Numbered from the stretch's first letter, positions 16,822 to 25,973 are shown. The stretch is DNA of 64,000 bases from Kiritimatiellaceae bacterium (GCA_013141415.1 JABFQY010000003.1:333729-397728); one strand, 5' to 3'. Translations and numbers: made by a program. The notes: a model not told the origin generated them from the letters alone.

Positions 16822-18663
16822 CTACCTTTTTATCGTAATAGTTTTGTGTTCAAGCTTCCCGTTGTCCGAGTTCAATATCTGCAACTCAACACAATTATCG
16901 CCGATAGAAACCTCGCTTGATTGCAGGTCATTGGCCTTCGCAATCAAGCGGCTTTTGAATGCCTGGATGTCTTCGTAACATTCTTTTGAAAAACTTGTCG
17001 GGAGCGCCCCCTCTGAGGCCACACGCGAAAGGAACTCAAATCGCACGAGATTCAACTCGAGAGAGATGAAGTCATGTAGAGAAAAATACACCTGAAGATC
17101 TATCCGTTTAGTTTGGTCGTTAAGCGCAATCGAAATTCGCTCTCCTTTGCTCGGTTGTACGGATATGTGTCCCAAGTACACCCGGCTGATTTTCGCTTGA
17201 GAGTGGCTTCCGCTGGTCGCGAGATAAAGCCTCCGTTCATCATCAACCAGCATTCCGGTAAAGACGCGGTTGAGACCCTTAATCAATCGGCCAAGAATGC
17301 GGCGATCTACCCCGCCACCTGACATAAGCAATTCACATACATCTGAAACATATTCGCCTGCGTGTTTGAAGACAGTGAGCTCCCAAAACTTAAACTCCTT
17401 CTCTTGTTCTCTAGGAATCTTAAAGAAAATCCCCCGTCGCTGCCGCACAAGCATCTCGAGAAAAGCATTCGCAGAATCTTCGTCCTCATCACCGGCTTCG
17501 ACATATTGCTTTCGAGCCATCTGATAACTGGCGTCGGCACCATAGAATGAGTCAGACCCGATCAAAGAGTCGTATTCGCGTTTTACAAACTCGTCGTACT
17601 CGCCATAGATAAGGATATTGTCGATCCGATTATTGGTCTCATAACCGATCTGGAGCCGGTTAAAGTAGTTAAATATGGTGATCGAACTTCTACTGCGCTC
17701 CGAAAGGTTGCCGCCAAAAATGTTGTTGTATATTGCCCCTTTAGAAATCTCGCCTGATGCTATGATTTTAGGAACATCAATAGCCCGCATGAGATTTTCA
17801 TGAGCAGACGGGTGTCCCAAAACAGCATTTGTAAGAAGAAGCAGGATTTGTCGAATAGGCAGGTGCAAATTGTTATAGTCACATAGTTCAAAGAGAAGAT
17901 GGATGCGTTGCTGCATCAAGGGCTGTTGGAGCAATTCATAATTTCTCCGTACAGGGCACTGATTCCCAAAAAATTCATCTGGCCCGGCGTTGAGCGCATA
18001 GCACTCTTTCCATCCAGGATGATCTAAAAAAGCCTTAACAGCCCGGTCAAACAGCTCTGCAGAACTTCCGCGACTCAGGTTGAAGAAATCAAGCTCGACA
18101 CCTTTTAATAATTGAAGATCCTCTACCAGTAACTCTTCAATCGCATCCCGAGCCTTAACCACCACATCAGATGAATCAAGCCGACGAAGCGCCTCAATCA
18201 ACTGTCCATCATTTCCCGCAATCATAAATACATCTGATGGTTTTTTTGCGAACAACGATTCACAAAAAACCCCCATGAGTTTCTTTTTGTGCGGCACGTC
18301 ACTCCAGGACGTCCCCTGTGGAGGCGCCCAGCCGCTCAAGTCCCGAATGAAATGGAGATTTAGAGATCTCGATACGGGAAGTAAAAGATACGGATCATCG
18401 GAGGCCCACAGAGCAGCATCTCCGCCGAGACTGTTCCAAACCTCTCGGCAAAGATGTGTTTTGCCGTCTCCGGCAGTCCCTGTGAGAATTATCGAGCGAA
18501 GCTGTTCGCGCTTGAAACATTCAAAAACGCGTTGCTGAAATGGATGCTCAAATAGGATTGGATCAATTTTATTCCGTTGAGCCGACCGCTGGATCGTCTC
18601 GTCGAACATGTTGTCATTACGAGGTATTGGCCCATATTTGCGGAGAAAGTTAATCCATTTCAT
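16822..18663 (-). CDS. sspF: SspF (DptF-like) P-loop ATPase of the restriction module
   Basis: This 613-residue protein has one clear P-loop, TGTAGDGKTH (about 61-70), preceded by a short helical N-terminus (PFQQRVFECFKREQ) and followed by a long helical region, as in DptF. It is the first gene of the F-G-H restriction trio. The expected role is ATP-driven attack on phage or other DNA that lacks phosphorothioate marks, together with SspG and SspH. It starts 13 bp after sspD, so modification and restriction subunits share a transcript. An AGGGA sequence about 11 bases before ATG 18663 may be the ribosome site. Naming as SspF rather than DptF follows from the SspBCD genes upstream. Confidence 0.78.
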   Translation of the reverse strand: MKWINFLRKYGPIPRNDNMFDETIQRSAQRNKIDPILFEHPFQQRVFECFKREQLRSIILTGTAGDGKTHLCREVWNSLGGDAALWASDDPYLLLPVSRSLNLHFIRDLSGWAPPQGTSWSDVPHKKKLMGVFCESLFAKKPSDVFMIAGNDGQLIEALRRLDSSDVVVKARDAIEELLVEDLQLLKGVELDFFNLSRGSSAELFDRAVKAFLDHPGWKECYALNAGPDEFFGNQCPVRRNYELLQQPLMQQRIHLLFELCDYNNLHLPIRQILLLLTNAVLGHPSAHENLMRAIDVPKIIASGEISKGAIYNNIFGGNLSERSRSSITIFNYFNRLQIGYETNNRIDNILIYGEYDEFVKREYDSLIGSDSFYGADASYQMARKQYVEAGDEDEDSANAFLEMLVRQRRGIFFKIPREQEKEFKFWELTVFKHAGEYVSDVCELLMSGGGVDRRILGRLIKGLNRVFTGMLVDDERRLYLATSGSHSQAKISRVYLGHISVQPSKGERISIALNDQTKRIDLQVYFSLHDFISLELNLVRFEFLSRVASEGALPTSFSKECYEDIQAFKSRLIAKANDLQSSEVSIGDNCVELQILNSDNGKLEHKTITIKR

Positions 18664-18676
18664 TTAAGCACATTCC

Positions 18677-19486
18677 CTATAAGTGGCAGATCAAGCAGCC
18701 GGGACTCGAAGTATCTTCAACTTCAATCTCCCCAAAAGTTTCAACCAATCGTTTATTGCCCTTTCGAGATTTTAACCACTGCTGCCGTTCAGCATATTTT
18801 CGCTTAATCTCTTCCTGTAATTTAGGATCGCGCAATGCTGAAATCGGCATGTCATCCATCCAGGTAAACAGCGTGCCGGTCTTCTGATCTTTGCGCTCGT
18901 ACTTCTCTGCTTCGGCAAATTGTTCAGGGTACTGTTCTAGCAGGCGTACCCATTCATACTTCGATTGGTAGAAGCAGAAGAAGCAGCCGGAATGAGACCT
19001 TCCCCAACTTAGATAAGGCGGCATGCCAATGCCACTTTCTGTCAGAATGCGCATCACGCCATCAAAATCGATGCCATCTTCTTTGAAGGGAAATACGGTT
19101 GTTAGATTTGGCTTAGCGCTAATGAGCCCAGTACGATCTTCATCGGCACGAATACCGATATAGCTAATCACAGGGTCATTACCGATATATTCTTCGTAGG
19201 GCTTGAGCTTGAGAAGCTTGGTGCACCAGCGGGCTTTTGGGGATGGGAGGTAATTGCCGAACACATCCAGCCAGTGGTCAAAATCTCTCTTGGCATTAAG
19301 ATAAACGATTTTTTTACCGAGAAATGCCTCTACAAGAGCCAGGTACTCATAGGTTTCCTGCAGTTCTTTGCCGGTATCACAGAAAACATATTCCATTCCC
19401 GGAACCTTGTCCCTCATGTACAAGGCCAGCGCCGTGCTGTCCTTTCCCCCGGATAGGCCGCAAATATGTCGTACTTGATGGTTCAT
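18677..19486 (-). CDS. sspD: SspD (DndC-like) PP-loop sulfurtransferase
   Basis: This 269-residue member of the PAPS-reductase/ATP-pyrophosphatase family probably activates the DNA backbone and transfers sulfur from SspA during phosphorothioation. The PP-loop SGGKDST is at residues 12-18. Conserved cysteines are WCTKLLK (near 89), GCFFCF (near 170-173) and a C-terminal GCLICHL, an arrangement fit for an iron-sulfur cluster as in DndC. It is shorter than DndC (about 500 residues), which agrees with the shorter SspD type. It lies 7 bp after sspC and 13 bp before sspF. A CysH-like assimilatory reductase is unlikely given the company. Confidence 0.85.
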   Translation of the reverse strand: MNHQVRHICGLSGGKDSTALALYMRDKVPGMEYVFCDTGKELQETYEYLALVEAFLGKKIVYLNAKRDFDHWLDVFGNYLPSPKARWCTKLLKLKPYEEYIGNDPVISYIGIRADEDRTGLISAKPNLTTVFPFKEDGIDFDGVMRILTESGIGMPPYLSWGRSHSGCFFCFYQSKYEWVRLLEQYPEQFAEAEKYERKDQKTGTLFTWMDDMPISALRDPKLQEEIKRKYAERQQWLKSRKGNKRLVETFGEIEVEDTSSPGCLICHL

Positions 19487-19493
19487 CCAATAC

Positions 19494-22400
19494 TTAGCCC
19501 TTCAGATTGTCCCACACTGCCTTAGATGCGGCGACTAGCGCAAGATCGCCGTGCTCTTTTATGAGCTTTTGTATTGTCTCTTGCAGGGCCGAAATTGCAC
19601 CGCGATCACTTACCGCCGCTGTAAGAACCTGCTTCTTTTCGGTTCCGTCAGGCAGGGTGACGCATAGCCGCATAGATCCGCTTTCGTAATTACCTTTTTT
19701 GTCAAAGGCAACGCCTTCCGTGCGGACAAAACGGCCAGTTAGCTCCGAAAGGTGCTCATTGAATATCTGCTCATCCTGATCTGCCCATTTTTCGGGCGGC
19801 TTGGCGGCAATCATACTGGCCACAGAATCCAGCCAGTCGTTGTCGGATAACAACGAGTCTTTTAGTCGAAAACAAAACGCTTTTAGCCGGGCTTCTGCAA
19901 CAAAGGACGATAATGCGTCTGCCCGTGCTCCGATTTCCTTTCGGAAGTCGCCAGCTTTCTTTTTTGAATAACCAAAATTTTCGATCAACGCATTTTTCAT
20001 TCGTTCCTGCAACGCCAAGTAACACCCCCTCAGCTCATCGATGGCCTGTGAAAGCGATCGGGCGTACTGCTTCGCGGTGTGCCCATTTTTGTCGTCTGGC
20101 CCAATCGGCTCATAGCCACAAGCAATAGGTAGCAACTCGAATAGTAGCTTCAAGGGGTCTCTTGCGTCCATAAGAGCGTTTCGAACCGCTACAGCACTCG
20201 GTGAAAGTTGTTTTGTTTTCTGAGCGTATGGGCACAGTCGCGCCACGATGACGCACAAGGGACGAACTACATCCAGGAGGTCTGGCTGCTCCCTGCTGGC
20301 ATTAACGTTAAGTACCCGGGCAAGTTGTTCGAACGCAACAATGCGAAGGCCTTCGACATTGCAGTATTGAAACTCAAACGTTTCGGGTCTTTTAGTTAAA
20401 CGTAAAAATTCGGCTCCGGAAAGCTCGCTAAGAAAGGTGCCGTTCTCATAACAAGCAATATTCCGCCTGTGTATTACGTAGAAGACTGCAAGCAACAGGG
20501 GAGCCAAGCCTTCCCGAATGCCGAACGGAATCGCTGCTAACTCATTTAAAAGAAGGCTTACACGAATAGGTCTGTCAGGTTCGCCCTTCAGTCGTGATTC
20601 AATGTGAGTAAAGGTGGGCAACAATTTTAAGCGGTCATTCGGTTCGCTTGGAAGAACAAATCGACTCATCGTCTCAGTTTCTACATGAAGCCCTCCGTGC
20701 TGAAGGACGGACATGTACATCGACATTTCCGGCGGCTTTTTCTCGGGATCCATTCCTAACAATCGCTCGTTAGGTGCTTCCAAGACGCGCTCTATTAGGC
20801 GCATTCTTGCGGCCGCCGCTGCAGAACTGATATTGCGGCGATTAATTAACTCATTATGAACAATGGGCGCGGTCCTAAATAAACGGTCGCAGATGTCCGA
20901 AAGCGTGGATAACAGTTCGCGACCAGATGCAATCTCTAGAGGTTTTCCCTTCCAAAAGAATTTTAGAGAAAAAGATTCGCCTAGATTGTCGAGGCCGATA
21001 ACTTGACTGATCGCCTCATCCATGGCCTGTTGCGCTGTCGCCATTTTCCTGGAAACGGTTTCTCTTCCATACCTGTCGCCGTTCAATTCTGGAGTGTTTG
21101 TTGCTATCCAATTCCAAACCTGAACTTCTCGAATAAATGGCGACAGACTCTGCAGTTGCCCGGGAATAGCCACCAAATATTCGCTGCGCGCCTTAAACCC
21201 AGCTGACTGGGCCATCTTGATCGCATCAGCAACAGCTTTTTGGTTTAAGCACAGGGGCGTCAGTATAATTCCATCGCCGTCTTCCTTGGGTAAATTAACG
21301 GGATCTTCCAAGTCCTTTGGATTACAGAAAACGACCGAAAAGTATCTTAGATTCCCGGTCTTGATGTAGTGCCTCCTTGCCACCAAATTTGTGTTGTCGA
21401 GATGCGCTCGGATAAAGTCTGCCGGGCTTTTGATCGGGCCGATCATGGACTCTGCTGTTTTCTGAGCACGTTCAATATCTACGCTGATATGAGGCCACAA
21501 ACACAACCCGCCAGAAGCGCCCCGATCGAATAAGACCCGCTTCCCAACGTCCGACTTTAGAAGGCTGATGGCCTTATGGACATTAGCATCGTCTTTTCTG
21601 CCGGTTAAACAAAGTGAAACCGATTCCACCGTGGGGGTCAGGTCGCTGCTATTCAGCAGATTTAAAACACCGACTGTTTTGACAATCTGGGTGTGCAAAA
21701 GGTTGTCTGAGATAAACGAGCTAACCATCGAATTAATTGTGGTCCAATGGGTAGAGGTATACACCGAAGCTAGGTGATGGCCTAAGTTCGAATGGATGTA
21801 GTCATAAAGATGATGAATTCGGTAGAACTGACCGTCACATTCTTTCAGAAAAGCAAGCAACGCAAACGGCTCGCTTCCAAATAAAAAACTGAAAATAGAC
21901 CTCTGATTTTGCCCAAAACGATGCAAAATTCGGCTCATGATGGGCAACACGCATGGATCAAGGGGAGAAATTCGAGGCGCCTGCTTTTCCAGTGAGGTAT
22001 AACTTGCAGTAGATCCATACCAGCCAAGCTGAATAGCTTGTTTCATGGTTTGCTTGGAAGAGGCCATATCTGTTTGCTTAAGCTCGCCGACCGGAACATT
22101 GAGCGCCTCAGCGACCAACGCTGCTGTTTGTTCCATCGGGTGCTGAAAAACGATTTCATCATATCGCCCGGCAACTTTGTCCCACTCGCGCTTAGCGGTT
22201 AATCCCAGCGCGGCGGCATACGCCCCAAACCCCTGATGCAGGATACCTATAACAAAAAGCGGCGTCTCCCCGCTGCGGGACGCTTCTTCAGCCAGTCGTT
22301 GCATTAAAAAAACATCACTTTCGCCGGCGGCTGAGGCGGCGTGCTCTAAGGATTTCCCGAGTTCGTCAATAATGAGTAACAGTCCTCGACCCTTGTTATC

Positions 22401-22919
22401 TGCAGATATCCGGGATTTAACCAATGCGATCAACTTAAGCACATCCCCGTCGTTTATTTTCTCCTGTTTCAACAGGGCGTTGATTTTGCAGGGTCCTTTA
22501 CCTAACCCGGACGGATAGTGATGCTCTAATGCGCTACTTATGCCTCGACGGATTGTTTCTCCTAATGCCTCTCTTGCTCCTGTTACGAGAACGGGTAAAA
22601 GCCGAGGCGTCGAGACCCCAATCGTTGTGTAGGCCAAACGGGATGAAAGGCCTTTGGGGATTTTTTTTGCATCTCCGGAAAACCAATGGGCCAACAAGAG
22701 AGCGAAGCTTGATTTCCCAGAACCATAGTCCCCTATGATGCGCCAGCATCTCTGACCGGATCCCTTCTTCAGCCCATTTGCTATTCGCCGAAGACAGTCC
22801 GTCGCAACATCCGTTAACACATATGAGCTCAACGCCTCTGGATCATAAAAGTCCCGTTCCAGGTTGGTGGACCTTAAAAAACGAAGCGGGGGTTTGATAA
22901 ATTGTTGCTGCTTCTTCAT
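19494..22919 (-). CDS. sspC: SspC-type large P-loop ATPase of the modification module
   Basis: This 1141-residue protein has Walker A IGDYGSGKSSFALLLA (about 62-77) and a Walker B LLLIIDELGKSLE (about 180-192), followed by a conserved LFVIGILHQGFGAYA segment typical of STAND/ORC-like ATPases. The remaining 900 residues have no recognised enzymatic motif. In Ssp systems the large ATPase sits between SspB and SspD and is needed for phosphorothioation, probably for site recognition or remodelling. It overlaps sspB by 4 bp (ATGA) and ends 7 bp before sspD. The order B-C-D is diagnostic. It is not a DndD (SMC-like coiled-coil) protein: the P-loop context and lack of long coiled coil differ. Confidence 0.8.
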   Translation of the reverse strand: MKKQQQFIKPPLRFLRSTNLERDFYDPEALSSYVLTDVATDCLRRIANGLKKGSGQRCWRIIGDYGSGKSSFALLLAHWFSGDAKKIPKGLSSRLAYTTIGVSTPRLLPVLVTGAREALGETIRRGISSALEHHYPSGLGKGPCKINALLKQEKINDGDVLKLIALVKSRISADNKGRGLLLIIDELGKSLEHAASAAGESDVFLMQRLAEEASRSGETPLFVIGILHQGFGAYAAALGLTAKREWDKVAGRYDEIVFQHPMEQTAALVAEALNVPVGELKQTDMASSKQTMKQAIQLGWYGSTASYTSLEKQAPRISPLDPCVLPIMSRILHRFGQNQRSIFSFLFGSEPFALLAFLKECDGQFYRIHHLYDYIHSNLGHHLASVYTSTHWTTINSMVSSFISDNLLHTQIVKTVGVLNLLNSSDLTPTVESVSLCLTGRKDDANVHKAISLLKSDVGKRVLFDRGASGGLCLWPHISVDIERAQKTAESMIGPIKSPADFIRAHLDNTNLVARRHYIKTGNLRYFSVVFCNPKDLEDPVNLPKEDGDGIILTPLCLNQKAVADAIKMAQSAGFKARSEYLVAIPGQLQSLSPFIREVQVWNWIATNTPELNGDRYGRETVSRKMATAQQAMDEAISQVIGLDNLGESFSLKFFWKGKPLEIASGRELLSTLSDICDRLFRTAPIVHNELINRRNISSAAAAARMRLIERVLEAPNERLLGMDPEKKPPEMSMYMSVLQHGGLHVETETMSRFVLPSEPNDRLKLLPTFTHIESRLKGEPDRPIRVSLLLNELAAIPFGIREGLAPLLLAVFYVIHRRNIACYENGTFLSELSGAEFLRLTKRPETFEFQYCNVEGLRIVAFEQLARVLNVNASREQPDLLDVVRPLCVIVARLCPYAQKTKQLSPSAVAVRNALMDARDPLKLLFELLPIACGYEPIGPDDKNGHTAKQYARSLSQAIDELRGCYLALQERMKNALIENFGYSKKKAGDFRKEIGARADALSSFVAEARLKAFCFRLKDSLLSDNDWLDSVASMIAAKPPEKWADQDEQIFNEHLSELTGRFVRTEGVAFDKKGNYESGSMRLCVTLPDGTEKKQVLTAAVSDRGAISALQETIQKLIKEHGDLALVAASKAVWDNLKG

Positions 22920-23827
22920 TTATAAATCCTTTTCAGCAGCTTCCCAGAAATTTGTTCAAAATCGGTAAACTTTCTTTTCAAAGACCGACTAGTCGATGAG
23001 TCCGTGAATACAAAATACTCACTGTCATCAGTCAAGCCTGCCAAACGCGCCTGTATGTCATCATCGGTGAGTTTGAAAACCTGTCCGGGGCTCCCCTCGC
23101 TACTGGTAATCTGACTGAAAGATAGGGTCGTTTCGTCAGGGGAGGTCTTCCGCCAATAGTCGTTCAGGCAATAAAGAAAAAGCGCCTGGCTAATCTCGGG
23201 TTTTTCGCCTCTGCGAAAGGCATAAATTGGCTCTTTTCTACCAGAAGACAAATCTCGCTCTCCGCCATATTCGATCAACCGAAGCTGAACGAGGGGGCAG
23301 TCCAAATTATCTTCGACCACTTTGTTTTTGTGACCGCGAGTTGGAACGTATGTGTGAAAGAAAACCTTCACAAGACTGTCGAGTGAGTTCGCAGATAGCT
23401 TATGTTCCTCCCCTAACTCTCTCCGTATCATAGGAACAATGACCGCGCCCGCCATCTCTGACTCCTGCCAGCGATTGAGAAGGTAATGCCAGACATAAAG
23501 AGGCTCTGCGGCCGCCGAAAGACGCCAATGAAGCAACCACAGCGTCTGGATGTCCTCAAGATATGGATCCAATCCGCGATCTGGGTCTAGCAGCATTGTG
23601 CTAAACGGAGTCACCTGAAGTGAGTTTTCGCCGTCTGGCTCAATTATCCCGAGAAGAGTTGCCCAAAATCGGATGGAGCGAACCATGTTTTTCCCAACGC
23701 CCAACTCAACCATAGCCCGATCTTCGTCGGAAAATATTTTATCGTCAAATTTCACCGCCTGATATGCTTTTGGAAGCCACGCATATCGAAAGGCAAATGT
23801 TTCATGTCCTGAAAACTTATAATTCAC
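22916..23827 (-). CDS. sspB: SspB, DUF4007-family DNA nicking component of phosphorothioation
   Basis: This 303-residue protein shows the DUF4007 signature: FSGHETFAFRYAWLPKAY at the N-terminus and LGVGKNMVRSIRFWA (about 43-57). In the Ssp pathway SspB provides the nicking activity required for single-strand phosphorothioate insertion. It is the first gene of the leftward operon, with AAGGTG five bases before ATG 23827, and overlaps sspC by 4 bp. The 155-bp divergent region to the MerR-like gene holds a 17-bp palindrome that could control it. Family assignment is firm; the biochemical role is taken from the family. Confidence 0.85.
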   Translation of the reverse strand: MNYKFSGHETFAFRYAWLPKAYQAVKFDDKIFSDEDRAMVELGVGKNMVRSIRFWATLLGIIEPDGENSLQVTPFSTMLLDPDRGLDPYLEDIQTLWLLHWRLSAAAEPLYVWHYLLNRWQESEMAGAVIVPMIRRELGEEHKLSANSLDSLVKVFFHTYVPTRGHKNKVVEDNLDCPLVQLRLIEYGGERDLSSGRKEPIYAFRRGEKPEISQALFLYCLNDYWRKTSPDETTLSFSQITSSEGSPGQVFKLTDDDIQARLAGLTDDSEYFVFTDSSTSRSLKRKFTDFEQISGKLLKRIYK

Positions 23828-23906
23828 CTTTTGCCTTTGTTTTAAATTCCACCTCAGGGCGCACCACTTCGCTTCGCGCTCAATTGCTAAACATTTCTAT
23901 AGATTT

Positions 23907-23923
23907 CTTCCAATCATTGGAAG
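23907..23923. promoter_or_regulatory. 17-bp palindrome in the sspB / MerR-like divergent region
   Basis: CTTCCAATCATTGGAAG is a perfect inverted repeat with a one-base centre. It lies 84 bp upstream of sspB and 60 bp upstream of the MerR-like gene. A TATAGA sequence lies a few bases to its left. It is a good candidate operator for the adjacent regulator. No promoter can be fixed with confidence. Confidence 0.5.
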
Positions 23924-23982
23924 CGCGGGGTGAAACATTCTGAACAGTTGACCCTTGCCCGTCTTGGGGGCATAAGAAGCCC

Positions 23983-24498
23983 ATGAAACTGAAAGAGCTG
24001 GCGGAGAAAGTCGGGCAGAGCGTCCCGACGGTGATGAATTACCAGAAAAAGTTTGAACTGCCCGTTGCCAAGGATTATTCGGACGGGTATGCCGTATTGC
24101 TCGGCAAGCTGATCCACCTGTCGGTCTGCGGAGTCCCCCAAAAAGATATTACCGCCATGCTTTCTCGCGAGCGTAAACTTCTGGAACTGCTCAAGGTGGA
24201 TTCTTTGTACAACTCCCCGCTCTGGTTTGAGAATCTCTGCGTGGACAAATTCGGGCACTCCCGCCTTCTGCTTTCCGGTTACGATCTGGGTCACATGCTG
24301 AACCGATCTGCCGTACAGACGGGTCTGGATTTCGCCGAACGGGACAGTGAATTGTTCGGTAGCAGGGAAATGGGCGACAATGCGCTCCGAGCCCTGCAGA
24401 AATGCTTAGACAGCCAGGAAGTTGTTCTTGCCCGCCTGCGGCAGGAAATCCCTACCGTTTCCGATGCTCTAAAATGGGCGCGGAGAGTCACCGATTGA
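23983..24498 (+). CDS. MerR-like helix-turn-helix regulator
   Basis: This 171-residue protein begins with a MerR-type DNA-binding helix pair: MKLKELAEKVGQSVPTVMNY (1-20) with the following wing-like KKFELPVAKDYSDGYAVLLG. A helical C-terminal part (ALRALQKCLDSQEVVLARLR) may dimerise. It reads away from sspB across a 155-bp region with a perfect 17-bp palindrome, so control of both directions is plausible. Downstream on the same strand are the SLOG-like and nuclease genes. The ribosome site is weak (AAGAAG before the ATG). Its target is inferred from position only. Confidence 0.65.
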   Translation: MKLKELAEKVGQSVPTVMNYQKKFELPVAKDYSDGYAVLLGKLIHLSVCGVPQKDITAMLSRERKLLELLKVDSLYNSPLWFENLCVDKFGHSRLLLSGYDLGHMLNRSAVQTGLDFAERDSELFGSREMGDNALRALQKCLDSQEVVLARLRQEIPTVSDALKWARRVTD

Positions 24499-24585
24499 GT
24501 CTGCGCTCCAAATAGTTTCCAATACCACTGGCTTAAAAGCATGTTTTCTTGTCAGCCGCTTTGCCCCGTTGTAGCTTGCCTGCAA

Positions 24586-25146
24586 ATGCCGATTATAAAA
24601 ATAGTCTCGGGCGGGCAAACCGGCGTAGATCAAGCGGCACTGGCTACCGCCATCCATTGCAGTATTCCACATGGTGGGTGGTGCCCAAAGGGGCGAAAGT
24701 CTGAATACGGCGTTATTCCCGCACAATACCACCTCAAAGAGACGGGTTCCGCTGATTATCTGGTTCGCACGGAGGCAAACGTGGTGGATTCAGATGCCAC
24801 TTTAATCATCACGCCGAAACGACTGACCGGCGGCTCCCTGAGAACCCTTGAGTTCTGCATGAAGCATAGGAAGCCGTGGCATCATATTGCTTTTGAAACT
24901 GTTTCTTCTCGTCAGGCCGCCGAAGAGGTCAAGGTGTGGCTCAACGGTGATCCGGAAATGAACGATTATGAGGATTACGAAGCATGCCCGCCCAAGCAGT
25001 GTGTTCTGAATGTTGCGGGCACTAGAGGTTCGAAGCTGACTGTTCACGAAAACTTAATCATAAACCTGCTTCTCGACGTGATATGGAAGGTGAATGGGAC
25101 AATGTTTTATCCGCTGACCGTTCCGCACCCTGATTGTATTGATTGA
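24586..25146 (+). CDS. SLOG-superfamily protein (YpsA / putative molybdenum-carrier-like)
   Basis: This 186-residue protein starts at ATG 24586 with PIIKIVSGGQTGVDQAALAT, a Rossmann-type nucleotide-binding loop typical of the YpsA and 'putative molybdenum carrier' families. Further signatures are GWCPKGRKSEYG and DATLIITPKRLTGGSLRTLEF. A longer reading from 24541 adds 15 Cys-rich residues with no support. SLOG-fold proteins bind nucleotide-derived ligands, and some serve in defence signalling. Here it sits 8 bp before a nuclease gene and downstream of a regulator, next to the Ssp locus. Ligand and role are unknown; the molybdenum label is historical. Confidence 0.75.
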   Translation: MPIIKIVSGGQTGVDQAALATAIHCSIPHGGWCPKGRKSEYGVIPAQYHLKETGSADYLVRTEANVVDSDATLIITPKRLTGGSLRTLEFCMKHRKPWHHIAFETVSSRQAAEEVKVWLNGDPEMNDYEDYEACPPKQCVLNVAGTRGSKLTVHENLIINLLLDVIWKVNGTMFYPLTVPHPDCID

Positions 25147-25153
25147 GGCTATT

Positions 25154-25789
25154 ATGAAAAAGACGCTTTGTTTTCTACTGCCGCTTTTATTCACCCTCGT
25201 AGCATTCGGATACCCCGCCAAGGTGGTCGGCATCTCAGACGGGGATACCTGCACGGTGCTGACCGCAGACAACCAGCAGGTAAAAATCCGGCTGGCCGGC
25301 ATAGACACCCCGGAAAAGTCTCAAGCGTTTGGCACTAAAGCCAAGCAGGCTCTTTCCGACAAGGTGTTCGGGCAAACCGTAGAGGTCAAAGAGCAGTCCA
25401 AAGACCGCTATGGTCGAACGGTGGCCGATCTGTACCTTGGCGCACGCTGGATCAATCTGGAAATGGTGGCCGAAGGCTGGGCGTGGCATTACAAAGCCTA
25501 TTCAAAGGATTCCCGGCTGTCCGATGCGGAACAGGCGGCGCGTTCGCGGAGTCTGGGGCTGTGGGCTGACAAGGCTCCTCAGCCTCCGTGGGAGTTCCGC
25601 GCCGATGGCAAGGCTGAGACTCGGGCGCAGCCCCAAACTTCGCTGCAACAGCCCGTAGAAGGCGGCTATTGGCTGAATACGAACGGCAATACCCGGCACA
25701 ACAGCCGGTGCAAGTATTTCAATAACACGAAGAACGGACGGCCTTGCTCCAAGGATGAAGGCAAGGCGTGCGGGACATGCGGCGGCTGA
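25154..25789 (+). CDS. Secreted thermonuclease (staphylococcal nuclease family)
   Basis: This 211-residue protein starts at ATG 25154 with a signal peptide (MKKTLCFLLPLLFTLVAFG). The SNase domain follows: VVGISDGDTCTVL, IRLAGIDTPEKSQ, DRYGRTVADLYL (catalytic Asp, Arg and Glu-type positions) and GWAWHYK. The C-terminal 40 residues form a small Cys-rich module, NTRHNSRCKYF...GKACGTCGG, seen at the end of many bacterial SNase proteins. It degrades nucleic acid outside the cytoplasm. It is the last gene of the rightward trio and ends one base before the stop of the convergent small gene. Export makes a direct role in intracellular defence unlikely. Confidence 0.88.
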   Translation: MKKTLCFLLPLLFTLVAFGYPAKVVGISDGDTCTVLTADNQQVKIRLAGIDTPEKSQAFGTKAKQALSDKVFGQTVEVKEQSKDRYGRTVADLYLGARWINLEMVAEGWAWHYKAYSKDSRLSDAEQAARSRSLGLWADKAPQPPWEFRADGKAETRAQPQTSLQQPVEGGYWLNTNGNTRHNSRCKYFNNTKNGRPCSKDEGKACGTCGG

Positions 25790-25960
25790 TTATTTTTCAG
25801 CGAGCGTCAGTTTGTTTCCCGAAGCAATCCACCGACGCAGGACGATTTCGCAGTATTGGCTCTTCGAAATGTTCATTGAGGCCGCACGCATTTCGATCTC
25901 AGCGACCATTTTTACACCAAAATTGACGCCGATCGTCTTGGTGCCTTTTCCTATTGGCAT
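25790..25960 (-). CDS. Small ribbon-helix-helix protein (56 aa), copy 1
   Basis: This 56-residue protein is read on the minus strand from ATG 25960. Its first part, KGTKTIGVNFGVKMVAEIEM, fits the beta-strand and first helix of a ribbon-helix-helix DNA-binding fold; the second helix is NISKSQYCEIVLRRWI. It is about two-thirds identical (37 of 55 aligned residues by eye) to the upstream gene at 25974-26153, 13 bp away, so the two arose by tandem duplication. Being small, basic and next to the integrase, they probably regulate element genes. The stop is directly adjacent to the nuclease stop. Confidence 0.65.
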   Translation of the reverse strand: MPIGKGTKTIGVNFGVKMVAEIEMRAASMNISKSQYCEIVLRRWIASGNKLTLAEK

Positions 25961-25973
25961 GGGTGCGATCCTT

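Noticed and set aside
8946-23827. A canonical Dnd (DndBCDE) or BREX locus
   Set aside because: The DUF4007 protein, the large non-SMC ATPase and the short PP-loop protein fit Ssp, not Dnd. No DndB, DndE, PglZ or BREX methylase is present.
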